Source: Candidatus Calditenuaceae archaeon
GTDB lineage: Archaea; Thermoproteota; Nitrososphaeria_A; Caldarchaeales; Calditenuaceae
Direction: 5' to 3'
Assembly: GCA_025058225.1 (NCBI GenBank)
Contig: JANXEE010000016.1
Coordinates: forward strand, 1-59,922
Length of the DNA stretch: 59,922 bases
Below the pieces are notes generated by a model, which saw only the letters and a list, made by a program, of their open reading frames with translations, ran no database searches and had not been told where the DNA came from. Position numbers and translations under genes: made by a program. This document shows, in pieces, positions 8,968-18,266 of the stretch; within the stretch, counting starts at the first letter, position 1, and each line of letters begins with the position of its first letter.

Positions 8968-9501
8968 ATGGAAGAGGGCCTCGTCTGGCGCTTCGTCATG
9001 GCGCTCGTTTACGTCTTCCCGGCGTACGTGGCCAACGGTGCGCCGGTCGTAGCTGTGAGACTGATCGGAACCACCCATCCGCTCGACTTCGGGAGGAAGT
9101 TCTTCGACGGCAGGAGACTTCTCGGTGACGGCAAGACGGTCGAGGGCCTCGTCAGCGCCCTCTCGGCGGGCATCCTGACTGGAGTCTTGTTGTGGCTGGC
9201 ATCACCGAACAGCTTCAGCTCCGTGATGGAACCTGTAGTGCTCTCTGTCGGTGCGGTGCTGGGAGACGTCGCGGGTTCCTTCTTGAAGCGTCGTGCCGGC
9301 ATAGAAAGAGGTGCACCGGTCCCGGTCCTCGACCAACTCGGTTTCCTCGTCACGGCTCTGCTGCTCTGCTGGGCAGTCTTCGGGATTCCGAGGTGGGTCG
9401 ACCCCGTAACGCTCCTGCTCGTCATCGCATTCACCGGAGTTCTCCACCTCGCCACCAACGCGGGGGCCTACCTGCTTAACCTCAAGGACAGGTGGTACTG
9501 A
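8968..9501 (+). CDS. carS: CDP-archaeol synthase
   Basis: YVFPAYVANGAPVV, PLDFGRKFFDGRRLLGDGKTVEG, GDVAGSFLKRRAGIERGAPVPVLDQLGF. Confidence 0.9.
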   Translation: MEEGLVWRFVMALVYVFPAYVANGAPVVAVRLIGTTHPLDFGRKFFDGRRLLGDGKTVEGLVSALSAGILTGVLLWLASPNSFSSVMEPVVLSVGAVLGDVAGSFLKRRAGIERGAPVPVLDQLGFLVTALLLCWAVFGIPRWVDPVTLLLVIAFTGVLHLATNAGAYLLNLKDRWY

Positions 9502-9872
9502 TGGTGAGGACGATCTCCGTCAGGGTGAGGGCCATCTGCTCCGCGACCGAGTCGGAGGAGAAGGTCGTGAAGGCCGTATCGAACGTGTTGGGCATGGACC
9601 TGAAGGACGCCGTCCGGTGGACCAGAACTACCGGCATATTCGGCGACCCCCTATCGGTTATGGAGGTGGAGCTGAGGGGGGAGGAGGCCGAGCTCGCTGC
9701 GGAGAGGCTGACCTCAAAGCTGCCAGAGGGTTACGCTGAAGAGAGGTCCGTGATCACCGGAAGTCATGAAGTTGTTCACGTCAGGCTGGACAAGCAGGCC
9801 GCCTTCACCGGTCAGTTCGTTCTTGGCGAGAGAGACGCGATCAAAGTGGAGATACGGAGGGAGAGGGTTTGA
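9501..9872 (+). CDS. RNA-binding protein, COG1325-like (exosome-associated family)
   Basis: MVRTISVRVRAICSATESEEKVVKAVSNVLG..., HVRLDKQAAFTGQF; sits upstream of RNase P genes as in other archaea. Confidence 0.75.
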   Translation: MVRTISVRVRAICSATESEEKVVKAVSNVLGMDLKDAVRWTRTTGIFGDPLSVMEVELRGEEAELAAERLTSKLPEGYAEERSVITGSHEVVHVRLDKQAAFTGQFVLGERDAIKVEIRRERV

Positions 9873-10558
9873 GGAGGTACTACGACCTAGGCCTCGCACC
9901 GCGTTCCCACCCTGAGGCGAACGCTCTCCTCGCGATTGCGAGGGAGTCGGGTTTTCACGGCGTTGCAGTTGAGGGCCCTGATGCGACCCAGGTCGAACGT
10001 GACGCTTCTCCGGCGGGCTTCGAGGTGTTCAGCAGGATCACCTTACGACCGGCCTCAACCAACGAGCTGTATCGAGAGCTCCGGAGGATGAGGTGGAGGT
10101 ATCACGTGGTGGCCGTCGAGGCGCACAGCAGGGAACTGTTCATGGCCGCCCTCAGGGACTCAAGGGTGGACCTCGTGGTGGCTCCGGTGAACGAGATGAT
10201 CGTCGTTGACCGACACGTGTCCGAGGTCGCGAGGAACGCAGTAGAGCTGCGATTCTCGGACTTCCTCACGGCTCCAGAGAGGTTCTTGACCTGGCTCATC
10301 AGATCAGGCAGGTGGATCGAGCGGGAGCGGGTTCCGGTGGTCGTGACCTCCGGTGCAGTTGGGGAGCTCGGCGTCAGGAGACCGCTGCAGCTCGCGTCAG
10401 TCCTCGCAGGAACCGGGTTCGGGGTGGGTCTGGCCCTCAAGTCGGTCTCGGAGACTCCGGGGAGGATGGTCGTCGAGAACGCCAGAAGGTTGTCGGGCCT
10501 CTCCGACCCGAGGGGTGTGTGGTCCGTTGAGGACGAAGAGGAGATATCTCGCGATTAG
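9869..10558 (+). CDS. rnp3: RNase P protein component 3 (Rpp30)
   Basis: YYDLGL, GFHGVAVEG, VDLVVAPV, RFSDFL, TSGA; PHP-like RNase P p30 pattern. Confidence 0.85.
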   Translation: MRRYYDLGLAPRSHPEANALLAIARESGFHGVAVEGPDATQVERDASPAGFEVFSRITLRPASTNELYRELRRMRWRYHVVAVEAHSRELFMAALRDSRVDLVVAPVNEMIVVDRHVSEVARNAVELRFSDFLTAPERFLTWLIRSGRWIERERVPVVVTSGAVGELGVRRPLQLASVLAGTGFGVGLALKSVSETPGRMVVENARRLSGLSDPRGVWSVEDEEEISRD

Positions 10559-10859
10559 GGTGAGGCCCGAGTCGGAGGCCCCACCGGCTAAGGAGGTCTA
10601 CGAAGGGATCCTGAAGGCGTTCTCTGAGCTTTACGGGTCGATCGAACTGATCCGTGCGAACGTGAAGCTTGCATGGTCCGATGAGACCGGCGGCGCGCTT
10701 GTAGTCAGGTGCTCGATCGGCTCGAGCTGGAAGGTGCTCCTCGCGATATCAAGGGTGACGAACGTCGCAGGTCGTCAGGTAGCGCTTGACGTGGTCAGGG
10801 CCTCCGGTGTCATAAGGAGGGCAAAGGAGGAGCTAGGGAGAGGACTCGATCACTCCTGA
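10527..10859 (+). CDS. rnp2: RNase P protein component 2 (Pop5)
   Basis: RRYLAIRVRPES...SELYGSIELIRANVKLAWSDETGGALVVRCSI; TTG at 10527 (or GTG 10515), overlapping the rnp3 3' end. Confidence 0.8.
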   Translation: MRTKRRYLAIRVRPESEAPPAKEVYEGILKAFSELYGSIELIRANVKLAWSDETGGALVVRCSIGSSWKVLLAISRVTNVAGRQVALDVVRASGVIRRAKEELGRGLDHS

Positions 10860-11734
10860 GCCCTTCCACAAGCGGGGCAGAAGACATCACCCCTAGCCAT
10901 GCTGGAGCCGCAGAACCTGCAGTTCGTCACCGGCGGGCCCTCCATCGCCTTCTCCCTTCTCCTCTCGAACCTCTTTGCGATCAGCACGGCCGTCTCCGTC
11001 AGCGCAACCATGGGAAGGAAGAGCACGGTGTTCGCTATCAGCCAACCGTCCGGCGTTATGAGGGCGATCGCGATGTAGAGGAGACCGTAGACGTAGAGCC
11101 TGTTGCGGGTGACGACCGAGGTGCTGACTATGCCCAGCCTGACAAGCAGCACGAAGACCGCAGGGGCCGTGAAGAGGAATCCCATGAGCGCAACGGTCGC
11201 GAACACCATGAAGTAGTAATCGACCGCTGTGACGACGAACTCCGCACCCACGATCTCCGCGAAGACGTACATGAACCTGATGACCAGCGGCATGACGACG
11301 AAGTAGCAGAACGTCGATCCGACCGTGAAGAGGGCGACGAACGCAGCCATGAAACCCCATATCAGCCTCCTCTCGTGTGGATAGAGCGCGGGGTCGACGT
11401 ACATGTAAAGCTCGTACGCCACGACCGGAGAGACAGTGATGAACGCCATCAGCGCGGACGCGATGAAGTAAACCTCCAGCGGTGAGGTTATTGTTCCTGC
11501 GATGATCCTGACGCGGCCCTCGGCGAGCTGAAGCGTCCTCTCCAGTACCAAGTTTATGACGGGCACGTAGGTGCCGCTGAAGAGGCTCTCGGGGTTCAAC
11601 TGCAGCGTCAGCAGGTCCCTCGGGAAAACGAGCCAGAAGACGAGCGCTATGAGGAACGAGACGATCACGACCTTGACCCTGTTCCTCAGTTCTATCAGGT
11701 GCTCTAGGAACGTCATCTCGCGTTGGCCTTTCAT
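10850..11734 (-). CDS. tatC: Sec-independent translocase TatC with C-terminal zinc ribbon
   Basis: MTFLEHLIELRNRVKVVIVSF, multiple TM helices, ITPDGWL; C-terminus CRFCGSSMARGDVFCPACG. Confidence 0.88.
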   Translation of the reverse strand: MKGQREMTFLEHLIELRNRVKVVIVSFLIALVFWLVFPRDLLTLQLNPESLFSGTYVPVINLVLERTLQLAEGRVRIIAGTITSPLEVYFIASALMAFITVSPVVAYELYMYVDPALYPHERRLIWGFMAAFVALFTVGSTFCYFVVMPLVIRFMYVFAEIVGAEFVVTAVDYYFMVFATVALMGFLFTAPAVFVLLVRLGIVSTSVVTRNRLYVYGLLYIAIALITPDGWLIANTVLFLPMVALTETAVLIAKRFERRREKAMEGPPVTNCRFCGSSMARGDVFCPACGRAQE

Positions 11735-11764
11735 CTACCTCCGCTGGTGAAGTTGTGTTAAAAG

Positions 11765-12577
11765 ATGTACCGCCCTCTTGAACGGAGGCTTTTTCTCATA
11801 AAGGTCCGGGTTAGATGGTTTGAGTTGGGCCTGAGAGGTGGCTGGACCGGGTCGACCGAGCTACTCTACTCCATGCTCTTCGAGGTTGTGCGTTCGATGC
11901 CGAACTATCAACAGCTGAAAACGAGGGCCGCTGAGATCGTGGCGGCCCATCCCAGAACCGACGCGTCGAGGCTCCACGAGATTTTAAGGATCCCTAGGGG
12001 CGTGGCGCTTATCTTGCTGAGGGCCGTGAAGCTATGGTATTATGAAGTCCCTGATGAGGTGAGGTTGTGCAGACACGTGCTGCCCAAGTACAGGAAGGCT
12101 GGCGTTGGCGGTACGTTCGACAGGCTCCACGTCGGACACCTGGCGCTGCTCAACACAGCCTTCAGGGAGGCCGAGAAGGTGTACATAGGGCTCGTCTCGG
12201 ACGAGTTCGCGCGCAGCTCAGGGAAAAGTGATACACTCAGCTACGACGAGAGGAGGAGCACACTGGAGGAGGAGCTGAGGAGATGGGGTTGGATCGATCG
12301 GGCCGAGATCGGCGAGCTCAACGACCCATACGGCCCTCCCCTGACCGATGAGAGCTTCGACGTCGTGATCGGCAGCCCCTTCACCCTCACCAACTGCATG
12401 AAGATCGCGGTCGGTCGGATCGCCGCCAGCAGACAGCCGATCGCCGTGGAGGTGGGGCCGGTCGTCTTGGCCGAGGACGGCTCACCGATCTCAAGCACGA
12501 GGATTAGGGCCGGAGAGGTTGACAGATCCGGCAGGCTCACAAGACCCCGAGGAGGACCATCACAGCAACCACGGTGA
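11765..12577 (+). CDS. coaD: archaeal phosphopantetheine adenylyltransferase with N-terminal extension
   Basis: GVGGTFDRLHVGHLALL, DVVIGSPFT, SSTRIRAGEV; the frame is open about 100 codons upstream of the catalytic domain (alternative GTG at 12077). Confidence 0.8.
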   Translation: MYRPLERRLFLIKVRVRWFELGLRGGWTGSTELLYSMLFEVVRSMPNYQQLKTRAAEIVAAHPRTDASRLHEILRIPRGVALILLRAVKLWYYEVPDEVRLCRHVLPKYRKAGVGGTFDRLHVGHLALLNTAFREAEKVYIGLVSDEFARSSGKSDTLSYDERRSTLEEELRRWGWIDRAEIGELNDPYGPPLTDESFDVVIGSPFTLTNCMKIAVGRIAASRQPIAVEVGPVVLAEDGSPISSTRIRAGEVDRSGRLTRPRGGPSQQPR

Positions 12578-13415
12578 TAATCGCTCCTATGGCCCAGGTT
12601 CTCCCCGCCCTCATCCTGATCTTGAGGGACCAACACGAGTGGACGATCATCGATAACCATCCTGCCACCGAGAGGGTCGCCGAGACCGGCTCCCTTGAGA
12701 CCTTCGGTACGACCTCGACGGACTCGAGCGACTCATAGGACATCAGGTCGTATCTGATGGAGGCCAAGTCGACATCTCCCAGTTCGATGAGGGTGCGGTT
12801 GACGCGGACCGTTAAACCCTTCAGCAGCACCCGTTCGAGGTATCCGCCGTTCCTGAGCGAATCCACGTCTGAGGGCTCGACCCTCATCTGCATCCTCTCC
12901 GCCCTCGCGATCAGCGCGCTTCCGCTGATGGGGTTGCCGCTCGGCAACAGGGTGCCTGAGTACGTGACGTTCTCGGCCTTCAATCCCTCGACCTCAACCC
13001 CGACGACGTAGAAGGTCCTCTGCTCCGTGACGAGCCCGTAAGCGAGGAGGAGGGCAGAGGCGACGGCCATGAAGGCGGTTGCGTGGAGCACCGTAGACAC
13101 CAGCTCAGCCGAGAAACCCCGTCTGCCCGTAGCGTAAGCAATCGCTGCGAGCGTGAACATCAGGACGACCGTCCCTATCACAAGGTACCCCACCGATGCG
13201 AACGCGACGTCCCTCACGGAGTTGAACGGAAGGCTGATCTCCCTGAAGTTCGAGAACGGATAAACCCAGCTCGTGAGGAGGACAGTGTTGACTACTCCCG
13301 CTGTCGCGACAGACGCTGTCGAGACCAGGAAGATCGCGAAGGCCCTCTTGAACCGCGGTCCGGAGGAGAGAGAGTTCGCGAGCGCGACTGGATCGAAGAT
13401 CTCCCTGAGCCTCAT
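12537..13415 (-). CDS. multi-pass membrane protein, unknown function
   Basis: 292 aa with several TM helices; 3' end overlaps coaD by 41 nt. Confidence 0.65.
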   Translation of the reverse strand: MRLREIFDPVALANSLSSGPRFKRAFAIFLVSTASVATAGVVNTVLLTSWVYPFSNFREISLPFNSVRDVAFASVGYLVIGTVVLMFTLAAIAYATGRRGFSAELVSTVLHATAFMAVASALLLAYGLVTEQRTFYVVGVEVEGLKAENVTYSGTLLPSGNPISGSALIARAERMQMRVEPSDVDSLRNGGYLERVLLKGLTVRVNRTLIELGDVDLASIRYDLMSYESLESVEVVPKVSREPVSATLSVAGWLSMIVHSCWSLKIRMRAGRTWAIGAIITVVAVMVLLGVL

Positions 13416-13417
13416 CT

Positions 13418-14218
13418 CTACAGCTGCACCCTCCTGATGCCGGTGGGGCCGAGCTCAAGGGCCGCGGGGGATATCCCGTAGTGCCTGCACGAGAAGACGG
13501 TGATCACAGACCCGTTGAAGTGATACCCAAGCCCGAGGGGTTCAGGTTCGTGGGCCCTCACGATCCTCCTGAGACCCGAGGCTTCCAAGAAACGCGAGAC
13601 CGACCTCCTGCCGAAGGTGTAGATGCCGGGCCCTCTCCAGCTGGGCGCGAAGTCCTCCACGGACTCGTCGGGGTCGTTCCAGAGGAGCTGCAGAACGACT
13701 CCGTCCTCGATGTCCTCACCTTGTTTACGCACGCCTTTCAGTTCGCTCACCGAATTCACACCTCTGGGTATACCTCCGTGGACCAGCATGGTCTCGTCGT
13801 TAAGGAGCGCGAATATGGGCAGCTCCGAGAAGATAGACGCCACCAGGCCGTACGCACCAGCCCCGAACCTCCTAGTCACGACCTCATAGAACCCGTAGGC
13901 GTAGTTCATCTGAGCCGTCTCGTGGTTACCCCTTATCACCCGGACCTTATCGGGGTGCTCCAGCTTCGCCCTCATCAGCTCTACAAGGACCTCCAGCTGG
14001 TGCGACCCTCTGTCGACTAAGTCCCCCAAGAAGATCAGCGCGTCGTAGTTGTCCACCGACTCGAGAGGCAACTTAAGTGATTCGAGGTCGCCGTGGAGGT
14101 CTCCGATGAGTAGGGCCCGGTCCGCGTGAAGGCTCAAGACAGCAGGCTCCCTCGAGAGGGCCGCTCTGGCGTCCTCCATAAGGCCCTTGAAGTCCCTCAG
14201 AGTTAGGCCCGCGGTCAA
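13418..14218 (-). CDS. PPP-like metallophosphoesterase
   Basis: LIGDLHGDLESL, FLGDLVDRGSHQLEVL, VIRGNHE, VHGGIPRG. Confidence 0.88.
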   Translation of the reverse strand: MTAGLTLRDFKGLMEDARAALSREPAVLSLHADRALLIGDLHGDLESLKLPLESVDNYDALIFLGDLVDRGSHQLEVLVELMRAKLEHPDKVRVIRGNHETAQMNYAYGFYEVVTRRFGAGAYGLVASIFSELPIFALLNDETMLVHGGIPRGVNSVSELKGVRKQGEDIEDGVVLQLLWNDPDESVEDFAPSWRGPGIYTFGRRSVSRFLEASGLRRIVRAHEPEPLGLGYHFNGSVITVFSCRHYGISPAALELGPTGIRRVQL

Positions 14219-14763
14219 CTCCCGGCCGGGACCAGCACGTAAGTCAGGTAATTGTCGTGTTGCCTCCTTTCGACTTCAAGCTTCACCGGCATGCCGACCT
14301 TCAGCTCGGAGACGTCACCGGCCCTCACCCAGGCGAGGACGTTGAACCCCTCCTTCATTCTAGCTATTCCGACGATGTAGTCGTCGTGGTGCATGAAGCT
14401 TGTCGGCTTGACGGATATCTTCGTGTAAGTGAGGAGCGTCCCCTCACCCTCGACCTTCTTCCACTCGATGCTACCCGAGCCGCACCTCGAGCAGTCCGAC
14501 TGAGGGGGGAAGTACTTCACGTTACACGTCCTGCACTCGGTGTATAGGACCTCGGACCTCTTCAGGCCCTCGAAGAACTGGGAGATCCTTTTGACCGGAA
14601 TGAGGTACCTGAGCCTGAGCTCCCTCTGGTCAACGAAGAGTGGATCGCCGCTCTTCTCGTCGCTGATAATCGGTAGGCCGGTCCTCTCCTTCTCCGACTC
14701 AACGTAAGAGAGCCAGCTCTTAACGAATGCCTCTATCTGCTCCTTTGTAACCCTAGTGCTCAC
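14215..14763 (-). CDS. Zn-ribbon/OB-fold (DUF35-type) protein
   Basis: YTECRTCNVKYFPPQSDCSRCGSGSIEWKKVEGEGTLLTYT. Confidence 0.85.
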   Translation of the reverse strand: MSTRVTKEQIEAFVKSWLSYVESEKERTGLPIISDEKSGDPLFVDQRELRLRYLIPVKRISQFFEGLKRSEVLYTECRTCNVKYFPPQSDCSRCGSGSIEWKKVEGEGTLLTYTKISVKPTSFMHHDDYIVGIARMKEGFNVLAWVRAGDVSELKVGMPVKLEVERRQHDNYLTYVLVPAGS

Positions 14764-14776
14764 AACAATACCTCTT

Positions 14777-15991
14777 TCAGGCTCTATTTTCGGGTTTCCT
14801 GTTACTTCCGCGGAAGGCCCAGAACGATGCAGCGAGCGCGGCGGATGCCACGGAGGGGAGCCCGATCACCACGAAGGCCCCCGATGGCAGATGTAGACCG
14901 ATGAGCAACGCGGTGACCAACGACCCCAAAACCACCCCAAGCAACCCCATGGCCTGTGAGACCCCCGATGCTGTTCCCCGGATGGGTGAGGGAAGTGATA
15001 CCGCTATGTAGGACGACGTGAGGAAGACGAAGCCCAGCGCAACCCCAAACGCAAGCGCGCTGCCGTACCAGTAGGGCCTGAAGCTGAAGCCCGCCTCGAG
15101 GAGTAGGGTGGAGACCGACGCGGCCACAAGACCGATCGCAGCGCCGAGATACGGCGAGACTTTGGAGGCGACGCGCTCGGCAACGAAAAAAATCGGCAAG
15201 GACGCACCTGTCGAGAGCGCCATGAACTGGGCAACCAGTGCAGCGGCTCCCCTTTCGTCGAGACCGGCCCTCTCGACGAGCAGTGACGGCGCAGCCCCCA
15301 CCACCCCTCCAATGACCAGATACATCGAGAGCATCGCGGAGGAGGAGACCGCGATGGGGACTGCGTGTGCCGCGAGCAGGGCTGCATAGGAGTTCTTTTC
15401 GTGTGTTGCGCCCTCGCGAAACGAGTATCCACCGAACTTCAAGAGGCCTATCGTACAGGCTATTGCCCCGGCGACCGTCAGGTAGACCCCGGGGTGTCCG
15501 AACCGGAGAACCAATACGCTGGCGCTGCCAGAACCTACGATGATCGCGACTGCAACGAAGGTCCAGTAGATCGCGAGGGACCGGCCCAGCCTCTTCTGAA
15601 AGAGGTCTCCTATCGACGCGAGGGCCGAGGGGACGACGAAAGAGTCCGCGACCGCGTGGGCGACCCTCACACCGAGCAGCTGCAACGGACTGGTCGAGAA
15701 GACGTATCCCAACATCAGGAGTAGGTCTGCGAGGAGCCCCGAGGCCAGAAGCCTCCGCCTTCCCAACCGGTCGACCAAGTAACCCGCCAGCGCGGTCGTG
15801 AAGATCGCCACGAGGGAGTAGGAGCCCGCTATCGTTGCGGCCAGAACCCTGTCCGCTCCCAGCAGCAGCGCCTGCGACGCGATCACCGGCGATATCATCG
15901 AGGTGTCGATCAGCGCGACGAAGCCCAGCGTGCCCAGCTGCCACATCCTTGGAGCCCCGGCCCTGAGGACCTGAGCCGTTCCCGCCTGCAA
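14777..15991 (-). CDS. MFS transporter
   Basis: About 12 hydrophobic segments; AGYLVDRLGRRRLLASG MFS loop motif; TTG start. Confidence 0.85.
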   Translation of the reverse strand: MQAGTAQVLRAGAPRMWQLGTLGFVALIDTSMISPVIASQALLLGADRVLAATIAGSYSLVAIFTTALAGYLVDRLGRRRLLASGLLADLLLMLGYVFSTSPLQLLGVRVAHAVADSFVVPSALASIGDLFQKRLGRSLAIYWTFVAVAIIVGSGSASVLVLRFGHPGVYLTVAGAIACTIGLLKFGGYSFREGATHEKNSYAALLAAHAVPIAVSSSAMLSMYLVIGGVVGAAPSLLVERAGLDERGAAALVAQFMALSTGASLPIFFVAERVASKVSPYLGAAIGLVAASVSTLLLEAGFSFRPYWYGSALAFGVALGFVFLTSSYIAVSLPSPIRGTASGVSQAMGLLGVVLGSLVTALLIGLHLPSGAFVVIGLPSVASAALAASFWAFRGSNRKPENRA

Positions 15992-15994
15992 GTC

Positions 15995-16006
15995 TGCAAT
16001 ATTGCA
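15995..16006. promoter_or_regulatory. 12-bp perfect palindrome TGCAATATTGCA adjacent to the MFS start
   Basis: Direct reading; 4 nt upstream of the MFS start codon. Confidence 0.4.
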
Positions 16007-16102
16007 AACAGGTGCCTAATAATGCTGTGGTCATAACAAAACATCCCCATTCCAGTTGTAGAAACCACAAGCCATCAAGGTCAGGACCTTCAATTCGGAG
16101 AC

Positions 16103-16154
16103 GCCGATCCGAGGTTCAGAGCCCCCGAGGCTCCAGCATCTGAGCCGGATCGGC
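16103..16154. other. long intergenic hairpin, possible structured RNA or regulatory element
   Basis: GCCGATCC/GGATCGGC (8 bp), GA bulge, GGTTCAGA/TCTGAGCC (8 bp, one G-U), 18-nt loop. Confidence 0.5.
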
Positions 16155-16211
16155 CCCTGCAGCATTAGGTCGACCGGAACACGTTATCTACGGGAGAGGG
16201 ATGGAAGGGAC

Positions 16212-18266
16212 GTGGAGAAGGAGATGACTAACAGGCTGGCGCGGGCGAAGAGCCAGTACCTCAGGAGGCACGCCCACAACCCGGTCGACTGGTACCCATG
16301 GGGCGAGGAGGCCTTCGAGAGAGCGAGGACGGAGGACAAGCCGATCTTCCTCAGCATCGGGTACCTGGCCTGTCACTGGTGCTCGGTGATGGAGAGGGAG
16401 TCCTTCGAGGACGAGGAGACCGCGAAGCTCCTGAACAGACACTTCGTGGCCGTTAAGGTCGACCGCGAAGAGCACCCGCACGTCGACGAGTACTACATGC
16501 GAGCTGTCCAGCTGATGACCGGTGCTGGAGGGTGGCCGCTGACGGTATTCCTGACACCGGAGTTGAAACCGTTCTACGGCGGCACCTACTACCCGAGGGA
16601 ACCGAGATACGGTCTCCCGAGTTTCAAGCAGGTGCTTCAGGCCGTAATCAACGCATGGAAGAACAGGAGGGACGAAGTGATCGCTGAGGCAGAACGGATA
16701 GACAACGCGGTCAGGGAGAGTTTCACCCTCCCCATGCCGAGAGAGGTCTTCGGCTCGGTGAACGAGGCGCTGACCGCAGCCTTCGACCAGTTAGTGATGC
16801 TCTTCGACGAGGACTACGGCGGGTTCGGAAACGCGCCCAAGTTCCCCCAGGTCGGTCTTCTGTTGATCGCCGCGAGACATCACCTTCTGACCGGCGACCC
16901 CATGTCATTGAAGGTCCTATCGAGGACGCTGGACGCGATCATGAGGGGAGGAATCACGGATCACGTGGGCGGAGGGTTCCACAGGTACGCCGTCGACAGG
17001 GCTTGGAGGGTGCCTCACTTCGAGAAGATGCTCTACGACAATGCCTTACTGGTCGCTGCATACTGCGAAGGCTACTCGTTGACGGGCAAGAAGGAGTACG
17101 CTAGGGTCGCGCAGGAGGCGATCGGGTTCGTTCTGAGGGAGTTGCGTTCCGATTCCGGATGCCTCTGCTCCTCCCTGGATGCCGAGTCCGAAGGCGAGGA
17201 GGGCCGTTACTACACCTGGAGTTACTCGGAGCTCATGGAGGCCTTCGGGGAAGAGCACGGAAAGAGGGTCGCGAGGTTCCTAGGCGCGACCGAGTCTGGG
17301 AATTTCGAGGCCAGGAAGAACGTCCTCTTTGCGGCCGGGGACGTCGCGGAGCTGGCAAGTGGGCTCGGCATGGGAGTCGAGGAGGCTTTGAACTTCGTTA
17401 AAGAGAAGCTCTGGGAGGCCCGTTCTAGAAGGGTCAGGCCCGAGAGGGACGAGAAGATCATCGCCTGCTGGAACGGCTTAGCCGTTTCGGGACTTGCGCT
17501 CGCCTCAGCGACCCTTAGGGAGCCGCGCTTCCTCGACGAGGCTCAGAGCGTCTTGGACTCCCTGGTTGAACTTCTGGTAGACGGTGATCGACTGTGGAGG
17601 TACTGGATGGGGGGAAGGGGCGACGTTGAGGGCAGGTCTGAGGACTACGCTGCGGTCGGGAGAGCGGCGTTCGACCTCTGGTCGCTCACGGGTGATGAGA
17701 AGTACCTCGATCTGGCAGTTTCCATGGCCGACGCCCTCCTACAGAAGTTCGTGTCGGAGGACGGGACCGTTCTGTACTCCCCGAGGGAGGAGCAGGGTCT
17801 TCAGTCAAACATCGTCGAGAACTACGAGGGCGTTCTCCCGACGGGCACGACCTTGACCTTCTCGCTCACTGCAAAGCTCTTTCACTGCACAGCGTCGAGG
17901 AGGTACGGGGACGCCGCGGAGAAGATAATGAAGAGGTTGAGCGGCCGAATAGCCGACGACCCCCTCAGCTTCCCATACCTGGTTGCCGAGCTTCCGCTGA
18001 TGAGCAGACGAGCGAGGGAGCTCTTCGTGGTCAGTAGCGGCCCTCTCGACAGGGACCTGCTCCTCAAGCTCTACGAGAGCTGTCACCCGTACTCGGTTCT
18101 GGCACCAATCAGGGAAGGTAGCGTCCCTGCGTTGTTGAGGGACGTATCCTCAGACAAGGGGGTCATCGGAGAGGGCCCGACTTTCTACCTCTGCGAGGGG
18201 TTCGCATGCAGGCTCCCCACCAACGACTTCCAGAACGTCCTCAGAAGCTTGCGTCCAACGGAGTAG
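16212..18266 (+). CDS. thioredoxin-domain protein of the YyaL/SPATA20 (DUF255) family
   Basis: [67 protein letters not shown]. Confidence 0.93.
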   Translation: MEKEMTNRLARAKSQYLRRHAHNPVDWYPWGEEAFERARTEDKPIFLSIGYLACHWCSVMERESFEDEETAKLLNRHFVAVKVDREEHPHVDEYYMRAVQLMTGAGGWPLTVFLTPELKPFYGGTYYPREPRYGLPSFKQVLQAVINAWKNRRDEVIAEAERIDNAVRESFTLPMPREVFGSVNEALTAAFDQLVMLFDEDYGGFGNAPKFPQVGLLLIAARHHLLTGDPMSLKVLSRTLDAIMRGGITDHVGGGFHRYAVDRAWRVPHFEKMLYDNALLVAAYCEGYSLTGKKEYARVAQEAIGFVLRELRSDSGCLCSSLDAESEGEEGRYYTWSYSELMEAFGEEHGKRVARFLGATESGNFEARKNVLFAAGDVAELASGLGMGVEEALNFVKEKLWEARSRRVRPERDEKIIACWNGLAVSGLALASATLREPRFLDEAQSVLDSLVELLVDGDRLWRYWMGGRGDVEGRSEDYAAVGRAAFDLWSLTGDEKYLDLAVSMADALLQKFVSEDGTVLYSPREEQGLQSNIVENYEGVLPTGTTLTFSLTAKLFHCTASRRYGDAAEKIMKRLSGRIADDPLSFPYLVAELPLMSRRARELFVVSSGPLDRDLLLKLYESCHPYSVLAPIREGSVPALLRDVSSDKGVIGEGPTFYLCEGFACRLPTNDFQNVLRSLRPTE

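Noticed and set aside
14802-16070. 422-aa minus-strand ORF
   Set aside because: Out-of-frame shadow of the MFS gene; Arg/Gly-rich and without TM pattern.
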